Positions 23,747 to 30,634 of a stretch of DNA of 64,000 nucleotides are shown one piece after another (within the stretch, counting starts at the first letter, position 1; each line of letters starts with the position of its first letter). The notes beneath the pieces are model-generated. The model saw nothing but the letters and a program-made list of their open reading frames with translations, was not told the origin of the DNA and searched no databases. The stretch is taken from the NCBI GenBank assembly GCA_963748205.1, contig CAVVIB010000028.1, positions 62,001 through 126,000 of the forward strand, given 5' to 3'. This DNA comes from JAIBJN01 sp963748205 (GTDB lineage: Bacteria > Actinomycetota > Thermoleophilia > Gaiellales > Gaiellaceae). The translations under genes and the position numbers were made by a program.

Positions 23747-24633
23747 TCCGGCTTCTCCGTCGACTCGGGCGCGGCCGTCTCCTCCGGCGCCTCGGACACC
23801 GCGACGGCTGCGGGCTCCGGCTCGCCTTCGGCCGGCTCCGCGGCCGCCTCGGGGGCGGGCTCCGACTCGCCCTCGGCCGGCTCCGCGGCCGCCTCGGCGG
23901 GCTCGGGCTCGGGCTCGGTCTTCGCGGGGGCGGCCATCTCCTCCGCCGTCACCTTCGTCTTGCCGGCCTCGATCGCCTTCGCGATCGTCCTCACCACGAG
24001 GCTGCACGAGCGAATCGCGTCGTCGTTGCCGGGGATGATGAAGTCGGCGTCGTCGGGGTCGCAGTTCGTGTCTACGAGCGCGATGATCGGCAAGCCCAAT
24101 CTGCGCGCCTCGCGCACCGCGAGCTGCTCCTTGCGCAGGTCGACGACGAAGACCGCGTCGGGGAGCGACTTCATGTCGGCGACGCCGCCGAGGTTGATCT
24201 CGAGCTTCTCGAGCTCGGCGACCATGGACATGCGCTCCTTGGGCGGCAGCAGCTCGAGCTGGCCCTCGTCGCGCAGTCGCCGCAGCTCGTGCAGCCGCGA
24301 GATGCGCTCGGAGATCGTGCGCCAGTTCGTCAGCAGGCCCCCGAGCCAGCGGTGGTTCACGTAGGGCATGCCGACGCGGGCCGCCTCCTCGGCGACCGAG
24401 TCCTGGGACTGCTTCTTCGTCCCGACGAACAGGACCGACCCGCCGCGCTCGGCGATGTTGCGCGCGAAGGCGTGGGCCTCCTCGATCAGCGCCAGCGTCT
24501 GCTGCAGGTCGATGATGTAGATGCCGCCCCGCTCCGTGAAGATGAAGCGGCGCATCTTGGGATTCCAGCGGCGTGTCTGGTGGCCGAAGTGAACCCCGGC
24601 CTCCAGAAGCTCTCGCATGGAGACGACGGTCAC
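23743..24633 (-). CDS. rpsB: 30S ribosomal protein S2 with acidic Ala/Glu/Pro tail
   Basis: 296 residues from a GTG with GAGGAGG 8 bases upstream; the Met five codons later is also possible. Core S2 motifs: LLEAGVHFGHQTRRWNPKM, IHIIDLQQT-like IYIIDLQQTL, VGTKKQ, YVNHRWLGGLLTNWRTI, LPDAVFVVDLRKEQLAVREA, IALVDTNCDPDD. After about residue 230 comes a low-complexity tail of about 65 residues with two near-copies of AEAAAEPAEGE, much longer than in E. coli. The leader of about 110 bases before it may carry S2 autoregulation. Confidence 0.96.
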   Translation of the reverse strand: MTVVSMRELLEAGVHFGHQTRRWNPKMRRFIFTERGGIYIIDLQQTLALIEEAHAFARNIAERGGSVLFVGTKKQSQDSVAEEAARVGMPYVNHRWLGGLLTNWRTISERISRLHELRRLRDEGQLELLPPKERMSMVAELEKLEINLGGVADMKSLPDAVFVVDLRKEQLAVREARRLGLPIIALVDTNCDPDDADFIIPGNDDAIRSCSLVVRTIAKAIEAGKTKVTAEEMAAPAKTEPEPEPAEAAAEPAEGESEPAPEAAAEPAEGEPEPAAVAVSEAPEETAAPESTEKPE

Positions 24634-24748
24634 GTGAATTCCTCCTCGGTTTTGTGGATCTGAAGCCGGCGGGAGCTGATGGAACCAGGCAGGAAGCCCG
24701 GCACCGCCACCCGCGTGTTCCGCCGGGTCGGGTGCAGAAACTCGGAGC

Positions 24749-24754
24749 ATTCTA
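24749..24754 (-). promoter_or_regulatory. -10 element of the rpsB-tsf-pyrH-frr operon
   Basis: The minus strand reads TAGAAT, the best -10 match in the 148-base gap between rpsB and the divergent GGDEF gene. Transcription from it would give a leader of about 110 bases. Confidence 0.55.
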
Positions 24755-24768
24755 GCCGACGCTTTCCC

Positions 24769-24774
24769 TACCCT
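24769..24774 (+). promoter_or_regulatory. -10 element of the GGDEF gene
   Basis: TACCCT, 7 bases before the GTG at 24782, the spacing of a leaderless transcript. Confidence 0.45.
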
Positions 24775-24781
24775 GGAACGC

Positions 24782-25574
24782 GTGCAGGGGGTCGTCAGGT
24801 TGTCGGCATGGGATCTGGCCGTCGAATCCGTCGACGAGGCGCTCGCGGCCGGGATCGTGCCGTCGCTCGAACGCCTGGGAAGACTGGGCCAGCTCGGCTC
24901 CCTTCCATCGTTCATCGCGGCCCTGGAAGAGGGTGACGACGCCGCCGAGCTCGCCGCCGATTTCGCGCGCGAGCGCGAGAGCCTCGGGCTTGCGCCCGTC
25001 GAGGTCACCGCCGAGCTGCTGACGGTCGCACGCGTCCTGGAGCGCCACGGCGAGGCCGAGGCGCGGGGCCGTCGTCGAACGCTGCATCCTCGTCTACGTC
25101 GACCGCGTCACGGCCGAGCTTGCCGACTGCGCCCGGCGCGATCCGCTCACCGGGCTCCTCAACCACGGCGCGTTCCATACACGGCTGATAGCCGAGGCGG
25201 CCCGAGCCCGCCGTTACCGCGGCCGGCTCGCGCTCGTGCTCTTCGACCTCGACCACTTCAAGGAGACGAACGACCGTCTGGGGCACCAGGAGGGAGACCG
25301 GCTGCTACGGGCCTTCGCCTCGGCCCTCGCCGGCGCCGTCAGGGAAACCGACGTCGCGGGCCGCGTCGGAGGCGACGAGTTCGCGGCGCTCCTGCTCGAG
25401 GCGCGGCCGGGCGACGTGGACGCGGTCGTCGAGCGGCTGCGCGCGTGTCTTCCCGCCGGGCTGGCGGTGAGCGTCGGCTCCGCGCAGCTTCCGGACGAGG
25501 GCACAGCGCCCGAGCAGCTGGTCGCCGCCGCCGATCGCCGCCTCTACTCCGACAAAGTCGCCCGAGCCGCCTAG
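24782..25574 (+). pseudogene. GGDEF diguanylate cyclase-type protein, frameshifted by one base
   Basis: Leaderless GTG start. Residues 1-95 are a helical domain of unknown type (LSAWDLAVESVDEALAAG, LLTVARVLERHGEAEAR). At 25065-25068 a GGGG run breaks the frame; removing one G gives AVVERCILVYVDRVTAELAD, RRDPLTGLLNHGAFHTRL, then LVLFDLDHFKETNDRLGHQE and RVGGDEFAALLLE. The corrected protein is 263 residues. The GGDEF motif is intact, and an RETD (RxxD) lies five residues before it, the product-inhibition I-site. It should make c-di-GMP from GTP. A sequence error is likelier than decay, as the second part is well kept. Its product could feed the RsiG-like protein at 4820. Confidence 0.8.
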
Positions 25575-25616
25575 CCACGCCGTTTTCGGCCGCGGCGATG
25601 CGGGCAGGACGACTGT

Positions 25617-26012
25617 ATGCCTGCGTACACGATCAAGAACCTGAAGAACGACGTGAAGGATGCGGCACCCGACGGCGGGCTGGCCCCCGGACTGGAGGCC
25701 CATTTCGCCGGGAAGACGCTCGAATGCGAGGAGTCCGGCGTCAGCTACTTCCATGTCGCGCCCGACTTCCGCGTTCCGTTCGGGCATACGCACGAGCGCG
25801 CCGAGGAGGTCTACGTCATCGTCGGCGGGACCGCGCGGCTCAACCTCGACGGCGAGGTCCACGAGCTGCGCCAGTGGGACGCCGTGCGCATGTCTCCCGA
25901 GGTGACGCGCAACCTCGAGGCCGGCCCGGACGGGGCCGACGTCCTCGCCTTCAGTGCGCCCAACACCGGGCTCGGCGACGCCGACATGCAGCCCGGCTGG
26001 TGGACGGACTAG
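25617..26012 (+). CDS. Single-domain cupin protein (131 aa)
   Basis: ATG start 43 bases after the GGDEF gene. The cupin core is clear: FGHTHERAEEVYVIVGGTARL and the second motif around WDAVRMSPEVTRNLEAGPDG, with the metal-ligand pattern HTH-x4-E. The N-terminus KNLKNDVKDAAPDGG is typical of small bacterial cupins of unknown reaction. The C-terminus ends in GDADMQPGWWTD. It converges with the rluD-type gene, with overlapping stops. Likely a metal-binding enzyme or sugar isomerase relative; the substrate cannot be told. Confidence 0.8.
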   Translation: MPAYTIKNLKNDVKDAAPDGGLAPGLEAHFAGKTLECEESGVSYFHVAPDFRVPFGHTHERAEEVYVIVGGTARLNLDGEVHELRQWDAVRMSPEVTRNLEAGPDGADVLAFSAPNTGLGDADMQPGWWTD

Positions 26013-26905
26013 CCGCGGGCTCGCTCGAGGGCCTCGGCGAGATCCGCCGGTAGCGGCGACTCGACCTCCACGTCCTCGCCCGTGAACGGGTGCGGGAACG
26101 CGAGCCTGGCCGCGTGCAGGAACTGGCGCTCGAGCCCGAGGTCGCCCGCGATGCCGTAGGCCGGGTCGCCGGCGACCGGCAGGTCGATCGCCGCCAGGTG
26201 CACGCGGATCTGGTGCGTCCTCCCCGTCTGCAGGCGGACGCGTAGGAACGCGTGCTCCGGCAGGAGCTCCTCCAGCTCGAACTCGGTCACCGCCTCCCTG
26301 GGCGTGTCGGTGTCGAGCGAGATGCGGGTCGCGTCGCGGCGGTCGCGCCCGATCGGGGCTTCGATCCGACCCGCGCGCGAGCGCGGCCGGCCCCGCACGA
26401 GGGCCAGGTACTCGCGGACGAGCTTCCGCCGGCTGATGAGCCCCTGGAGCCGACGGTGGGCGTCGTCCGAGCGCGCGACGACGAGCAGTCCGGACGTATC
26501 GCGGTCGAGCCGGTGGACGATGCCGGGCCGCTCGGGCTCCTCCCCGCCCTCGATCGCCTGTGCGAGCAGGCCATGGACGAGCGTGCCGCTCGCGTGGCCG
26601 GCCGACGGGTGTACCACGACGCCCGCGGGCTTGTCGACGACGAGGAGGTGCTCGTCCTCGTAGGCGACGCGCAGGCCCTCGACGCGCTCCGGCTCGAGCA
26701 CCGGCTCGCGCCGCTCCGGGACCTCGAACTCGAGCTCCTCGCCGCCCGCCAGCCGGTGGCTCTTCGAGCGCTGCGCGCCGTCGACGGCGACCGCCCCGTC
26801 CTCGACCAGTCGCTCGGCGGCCGCGCGGGAGCCGACGCCCTCACAGGTCGCCAGGAAGCGGTCGAGCCGCTCGCCCGCCGCCTCCGGCGGCACGACGAGC
26901 TTCAT
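26009..26905 (-). CDS. RluA/RluD-family 23S rRNA pseudouridine synthase
   Basis: 298 residues. An N-terminal S4 RNA-binding domain (ERLDRFLATC, SRAAAERLVEDGAVAVDG) is followed by the catalytic domain with HRLDRDTSGLLVVAR, where the first Asp is the nucleophile, then LVREYLALVRG and LQTGRTHQIRVHLAAI, PVAGDPAYG. RluD modifies helix 69 of 23S rRNA; exact target here is inferred. The ATG overlaps the lspA stop by 4 bases, the usual lspA-rluD arrangement of Gram-positive bacteria. Confidence 0.93.
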   Translation of the reverse strand: MKLVVPPEAAGERLDRFLATCEGVGSRAAAERLVEDGAVAVDGAQRSKSHRLAGGEELEFEVPERREPVLEPERVEGLRVAYEDEHLLVVDKPAGVVVHPSAGHASGTLVHGLLAQAIEGGEEPERPGIVHRLDRDTSGLLVVARSDDAHRRLQGLISRRKLVREYLALVRGRPRSRAGRIEAPIGRDRRDATRISLDTDTPREAVTEFELEELLPEHAFLRVRLQTGRTHQIRVHLAAIDLPVAGDPAYGIAGDLGLERQFLHAARLAFPHPFTGEDVEVESPLPADLAEALERARG

Positions 26906-27411
26906 CCGCTCGTCTTGGGGGCGGTGCGGCGGAGTCGGGGCTCGCGCTCGGCGGCGACGAGCGCGGCGAGCAGAATGGTGACGCCGACCACGATGAACGT
27001 GTCGGCGAGGTTGAAGGCGGGCCAGAAGCGCAGATCGATGAAGTCGGTGACGTGCCCGAGGCGCAGGCGGTCGATCAGGTTGGCGAGGCTCCCGCCGATC
27101 AGCAGCCCGAGCGCAACTGGCAGCACAGGGTGCCGGGCGCCGGCGCGCGCGAAGTAGAAGAGCATCCACCCGACCGCGACGGCCGTGAGGATCGTCACCG
27201 CCGTCGCCCAGCTCGAGAAGAGCCCGAACGCGATGCCCGGGTTGGTGACGTGACGGATCTCGAGCGGCCCGGCCAGATGGACGGAGTCGCCGAGGTCGAG
27301 CATGCTGACGACGATCTGCTTCGTGACCTGGTCGGCCACGACCGCCGCGAAGACGACCGCCAGCAGGCCGAGCCAGTGGAACGGGGTCGCGGAGAGCGAC
27401 CGCTCGACCAT
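26902..27411 (-). CDS. lspA: Lipoprotein signal peptidase (signal peptidase II)
   Basis: 169 residues from the ATG (MVERSLSATPFHWLGLLAVV). Four hydrophobic helices. Catalytic regions: GGSLANLIDRLRLGHVTDFI and FNLADTFIVVG, with the two active-site Asp residues in NLIDR and NLADT; also NPGIAFGLF. It removes signal peptides from lipoproteins after lipid attachment, and the lipoprotein at 39017 would be a client. A longer frame reaches upstream into the DksA-like gene but has no good start. Couples into the rluD-type gene. Confidence 0.93.
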   Translation of the reverse strand: MVERSLSATPFHWLGLLAVVFAAVVADQVTKQIVVSMLDLGDSVHLAGPLEIRHVTNPGIAFGLFSSWATAVTILTAVAVGWMLFYFARAGARHPVLPVALGLLIGGSLANLIDRLRLGHVTDFIDLRFWPAFNLADTFIVVGVTILLAALVAAEREPRLRRTAPKTSG

Positions 27412-27479
27412 CGAGATCGGCACGCGACCGTCCGTGGCCGACCCGACGCGAACGTCGATCAGCCTTGCGGACGGGTTGA

Positions 27480-27839
27480 CTAGCCCCTCTCGGCGAGACG
27501 CTGGCAGTCGATGCACCTTGTCGCGTGCGGGATGGCCTCGAGTCGCTCCTCGGCAATCTCCCGCCCGCAGCGCTCGCACTTCCCGTAGGTCCCGTTCTGG
27601 AGTCGCTCGAGCGCCTGGTCGATCGCGCGAACGAGATTTTCGGCGTTCTCCTCGAGCGTGTAGTCGATCTCCCGCTCCAGCGTGGCTGTGGCCGAGTCGG
27701 CGAGGTGGTTGTCGTCGTACGTCTCCTCCTCGGTCTCCTCCTCGAGCGAGCCTGAATTCGCCTCGTGCAGGTGGTCGAGCGTCGACGTCAGGCGCTCCCG
27801 CTCTTCGAGCAGCGACTTTCTGTAGCGCTCGGTGTCCAC
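27480..27839 (-). CDS. DksA/TraR-family C4 zinc-finger protein
   Basis: 119 residues from a GTG that lies 6 bases after a perfect TATACT -10, so the mRNA is leaderless. N-terminal coiled-coil helices (RYRKSLLEERERLTSTLDHL, TATLEREIDYTLEENAENLV) lead to the zinc finger YGKCERCGREI...TRCIDCQ. The family includes DksA, which acts through the secondary channel of RNA polymerase; many actinobacterial members are short relatives of unclear role. An acidic stretch, EEETEEETYDDN, sits between the helices. Placed between divIVA and lspA. Confidence 0.9.
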   Translation of the reverse strand: MDTERYRKSLLEERERLTSTLDHLHEANSGSLEEETEEETYDDNHLADSATATLEREIDYTLEENAENLVRAIDQALERLQNGTYGKCERCGREIAEERLEAIPHATRCIDCQRLAERG

Positions 27840-27845
27840 GCTTCG

Positions 27846-27851
27846 AGTATA
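27846..27851 (-). promoter_or_regulatory. -10 element of the DksA/TraR-like gene
   Basis: The minus strand reads TATACT, 6 bases before the GTG. This is the clearest leaderless promoter in the window. Confidence 0.65.
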
Positions 27852-27879
27852 TCCGGGGCCCCGAGCCCCTCCAGAGGTG

Positions 27880-28368
27880 TCAGGCAGCCTGGTGGCGGTC
27901 GTGTCCCGCACCGCCGCGGCCGCCGGCCGTCTCTCCCTCGACGCGGTCGAGCGTGGAGGCGAGGAAGGCGCGAAACTCGGCTCTGACATCGGTCTCGAGC
28001 GCACGCAGGCGGCGGATCTCATCCCGTGTCCGCTCCTGCTCCGCCTCGGCCGTCGCGGCGATCTCGCGGGCCTTCGCACGCGCCTCCTCGACGATCAGGT
28101 CGGCCTCGCGGTGGGCCCGCGCACGCAGCTCGTCGGCCATGCGCTCGGCCGAGAGAAGGGTGTTGCGCAGGGCCTCTTCGATCTCACGCTGGCGGTGGAG
28201 CTCGCTTTCGAGCCGCTCGATCTCGTCGCGCAGGTCGGCACGGTCACGCCACACGTCCTCGAAGCTCGAGGCGATGTCCGACAGAAGCCGGTCCACGCCC
28301 GAGCGCTCGTAGCCCAGGAAACGCCGAGGCAGAGCAACGTGCCGAATTTCGACAGGGGTCAGCGACAT
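27880..28368 (-). CDS. divIVA: DivIVA-domain coiled-coil protein
   Basis: 162 residues. The N-terminal LTPVEIRHVALPRRFLGYER and GVDRLLSDI match the membrane-curvature-binding head of DivIVA. The rest is a long coiled coil (DRADLRDEIERLESELHRQ, EEALRNTLLSAERMADELR). The tail is Gly/Ala-rich. It should mark poles and septa and recruit wall-growth proteins. It is shorter than Wag31 of mycobacteria. Order sepF-yggT-divIVA is the conserved division-cluster order. Confidence 0.92.
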   Translation of the reverse strand: MSLTPVEIRHVALPRRFLGYERSGVDRLLSDIASSFEDVWRDRADLRDEIERLESELHRQREIEEALRNTLLSAERMADELRARAHREADLIVEEARAKAREIAATAEAEQERTRDEIRRLRALETDVRAEFRAFLASTLDRVEGETAGGRGGAGHDRHQAA

Positions 28369-28410
28369 GGCCGAAGAACTTCGCCGCGGGCGGCCGGACC
28401 CCTCCCCGTG

Positions 28411-28710
28411 TTAGAGGCGGGCGAGCCCGGAGTCGATCAGCCGGTAGACGATCGTGAGGGTGATGATCGCGACGATCGGCGAGAGGTCGAGCCCGAGACC
28501 GCCCATGTTGAACTGCGGGATGAAGCGGCGGAAGAGCCGCAGGTACGGGTCGACGACGTCGTAGAGGAAGCGCTGGATCCGGTTCAGGGCGGTGTTGTAG
28601 GGCAGCGGGAGCCAGGACGCGATGATGTACGCGATGATGCAGATGAGGTAGACGAGGTAGATCGCCTCGAGGAAGTTCCGGGCCGTGTCGATCGCATCCG
28701 CGAAGACCAT
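28411..28710 (-). CDS. YggT-family membrane protein
   Basis: 99 residues with two hydrophobic helices (AIYLVYLICIIAYIIASWL and SPIVAIITLTIVYRLI) separated by the family motif RFLYDVVDPYLRLFRRFIPQ. YggT proteins sit in the division and cell-wall cluster in many phyla; their role is linked to osmotic tolerance and septum assembly but is not settled. TAGGTT on the minus strand (28718-28723) lies 7 bases before the ATG, so it may be transcribed from its own leaderless promoter. Confidence 0.9.
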   Translation of the reverse strand: MVFADAIDTARNFLEAIYLVYLICIIAYIIASWLPLPYNTALNRIQRFLYDVVDPYLRLFRRFIPQFNMGGLGLDLSPIVAIITLTIVYRLIDSGLARL

Positions 28711-28746
28711 CGCGGGAAACCTACTGCCCGATGCGGCCGGAAGCGG

Positions 28747-29304
28747 CTACGACTGGTTGTAGAAGCCGTGGTCCATGAGGCGGGCGCGTTCCTCCGCCGA
28801 GACCTCGACGTTCCGGGGCGTGAGGAGGAAGACCTTGTCCGCAACCCGCTGCATGCTCCCGCTGAGCGCGTAGGTGAGCCCGCTCGAGAAGTCGATCAGG
28901 CGCTTCGAGAGCTCCGCGTCGGCGCTCTGGAGGTTGACGATCACCGGCACCGAGTCCTTGAACTTGTCCGCGATCGACTGCGCGTCGTTGAAGCTCCGCG
29001 GGACGACGAGGTGCACCTTCACCGAGGCCGCGGCCACCGCCTCGAGCTGCGCACGCCGGCTACTGCCGGAGGGACGCATGACCGCGGTCTGCGCGCCGGG
29101 CGTCCCTGCGTCGGGCTCCGACCAGTCCTCGAACTCCTCGCGCTGGCGGGCGCGCGGGTTCAGCCTCCGCACGTTCTGGCGGTCACGGTCGTACGTCCGC
29201 TCGAGCTCCTCCTCGGCGGCGTAGGCCTCCTCGTCCCAGTATTCGTCCTCCTCGACGATGCCGAAGTAGACGAGCGCGCGGCTCCAGACGTCTCCTACAC
29301 CCAT
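28747..29304 (-). CDS. sepF: SepF, FtsZ membrane anchor and alignment protein
   Basis: 185 residues. The N-terminal amphipathic helix (MGVGDVWSRALVYFGIV) binds the membrane. An acidic linker follows (EEDEYWDEEAYAAEEEL), then the SepF core: VHLVVPRSFNDAQSIADKF, VPVIVNLQSADAELSKRLID, FSSGLTYALSGSMQRVADKV. In actinobacteria SepF anchors FtsZ and replaces FtsA. ftsZ itself is not in the window; the genes upstream (yggS, pgeF) are the usual link to it, so it may have moved. Confidence 0.94.
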   Translation of the reverse strand: MGVGDVWSRALVYFGIVEEDEYWDEEAYAAEEELERTYDRDRQNVRRLNPRARQREEFEDWSEPDAGTPGAQTAVMRPSGSSRRAQLEAVAAASVKVHLVVPRSFNDAQSIADKFKDSVPVIVNLQSADAELSKRLIDFSSGLTYALSGSMQRVADKVFLLTPRNVEVSAEERARLMDHGFYNQS

Positions 29305-29319
29305 AGACGCGGACTGAGT

Positions 29320-29931
29320 TTACCGCCCGTACAGAACGGATCCCACCCTGACCAGCGTCGCGCCCTCCTCCGCGGCGACGCGGTAGTCCTGGGACGTCCC
29401 CATCGACAGCTCGCCGAGCCCGTGCTCGCCTGCCAGCTCGCGCAGCCTGCGGAAGTACGGACGCGAGGCCTCCGGGTCCTCGGCGAGCGGAGGCATCGTC
29501 ATCAGGCCGCGAATCTCCACGCCCAGGGAGCGCGCCTCCTCCAGGAACGCCGGCAAAGCCTCCGGCGGCACGCCGGACTTCGACTCCTCGCCGGAGAGGT
29601 TGACCTCGACGAGCGCAGGCACGGTGAGGCGCTTCGCCGCCGACTCGCTCCCGAGCGAGTGGCAGAGCTCGCAGAGCTCGGACACGTCGCGCGCCTTGCG
29701 CGACTGGAGGTGCCCGATGAAGTGCCAGCGGAAGCGGTCGGCATAGCGCTCGTGCTTGGCCGCGAGGTCCTGGAGGCGGTTCTCCCCAACGACCTCGACG
29801 CCCGCCTCGGCGAGCAGCGCCATCTCGTCCGCCGAGACGTACTTCGTCGCCGCGACGACGGTCACGTCAGGCCCGACCTCCTCGCGGATACGGGCGTAGT
29901 TCGCCGCGATCTGGTCAGCGGAGAGCGGCAA
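29320..29931 (-). CDS. yggS: PLP-binding homeostasis protein, YggS/PLPBP family
   Basis: 203 residues from a TTG that overlaps the pgeF end by 17 bases. The PLP lysine is in VTVVAATKYVSADEM; then VEVVGENRLQDLAAKH, RWHFIGHLQSRKARD, PALVEVNLSGEESKSGV, IRGLMTMPPL and GELSMGTSQDY. It holds pyridoxal phosphate without catalysis and steadies vitamin B6 and amino-acid pools. Slightly shorter than the usual 225-230 residues because a helix after HSLGSESAAKR is missing. Confidence 0.9.
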   Translation of the reverse strand: MPLSADQIAANYARIREEVGPDVTVVAATKYVSADEMALLAEAGVEVVGENRLQDLAAKHERYADRFRWHFIGHLQSRKARDVSELCELCHSLGSESAAKRLTVPALVEVNLSGEESKSGVPPEALPAFLEEARSLGVEIRGLMTMPPLAEDPEASRPYFRRLRELAGEHGLGELSMGTSQDYRVAAEEGATLVRVGSVLYGR

Positions 29932-30634
29932 CGATCCCCTGACGCCCGGTGAGGCCCTGGTCGCGGCGGTGCGAGAAGAAGAGCTCCTCCTCGCAGGAGG
30001 TGCAGAGGTCGACGCGCCCCACCGCTTCGGCTCCGGCCGCGCGCAGCGCCCGCTCGGTCGCCTCGACGAGGTCGAGGTTCCTGTCCACGAGGACGTCCGC
30101 GCCGAAGCGGGCGCGGAACGGCTCGGCGACTTCCTCCCCCACCTCGAAGCAGCACGGGCCGATGCCCGGCCCGATCGCGGCGCGGAGCGGCCCACCGCCC
30201 AGCGCCTCCGCCCCGGCCTCGACGATGCCGCCGAGAAGCCCGCGCCAGCCGACGTGCAGCACGGCGAGCCCCGGCTTCCCGTTCGTGCGGGCGAGCGCGA
30301 CCGGCAGGCAGTCCGCGGTGAGCAGCATGAGCCCCTGGCCGGGCTCGTCGGTCCAGAGGCCGTCGCAGCGCTCGAGCGGCGTCCCCGGGCGCACGATCCC
30401 GCGCTCGTCGGCGCGGAGCACCTTGGCGCCGTGCGCCTGCCAGGCCATCGTCGCCGTCTCGGGGTCGACCTCGACCGACGCGCAGAGGCGCCTGCGGTTC
30501 TCCACGACCCGCTCGGGCTCGTCGTCCGTGAGGATCCCGAGGTTGAGCGACTCGTACGGGCCCTCGCTGACGCCGCCGAGGCGCGACGAGAAGACGACCC
30601 GATACGGATCCCCGAGCTGAGCCTCGAAGATCAT
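29915..30634 (-). CDS. pgeF: YfiH/PgeF-family polyphenol oxidase / purine nucleoside phosphorylase
   Basis: 239 residues. Metal-binding blocks of the family: WQAHGAKVLRAD, LLTADCLPVALAR, AVLHVGWRGLLGGIVE, IGPGIGPCCFEVGEEV, and LCTSCEEELFFSHRRDQGLT at the end. Members act on adenosine and inosine and, in E. coli, edit wrongly built peptidoglycan precursors. Place in the division cluster fits the latter. The ATG overlaps the stop of the upstream tRNA nucleotidyltransferase (4 bases). Confidence 0.9.
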   Translation of the reverse strand: MIFEAQLGDPYRVVFSSRLGGVSEGPYESLNLGILTDDEPERVVENRRRLCASVEVDPETATMAWQAHGAKVLRADERGIVRPGTPLERCDGLWTDEPGQGLMLLTADCLPVALARTNGKPGLAVLHVGWRGLLGGIVEAGAEALGGGPLRAAIGPGIGPCCFEVGEEVAEPFRARFGADVLVDRNLDLVEATERALRAAGAEAVGRVDLCTSCEEELFFSHRRDQGLTGRQGIVAALR

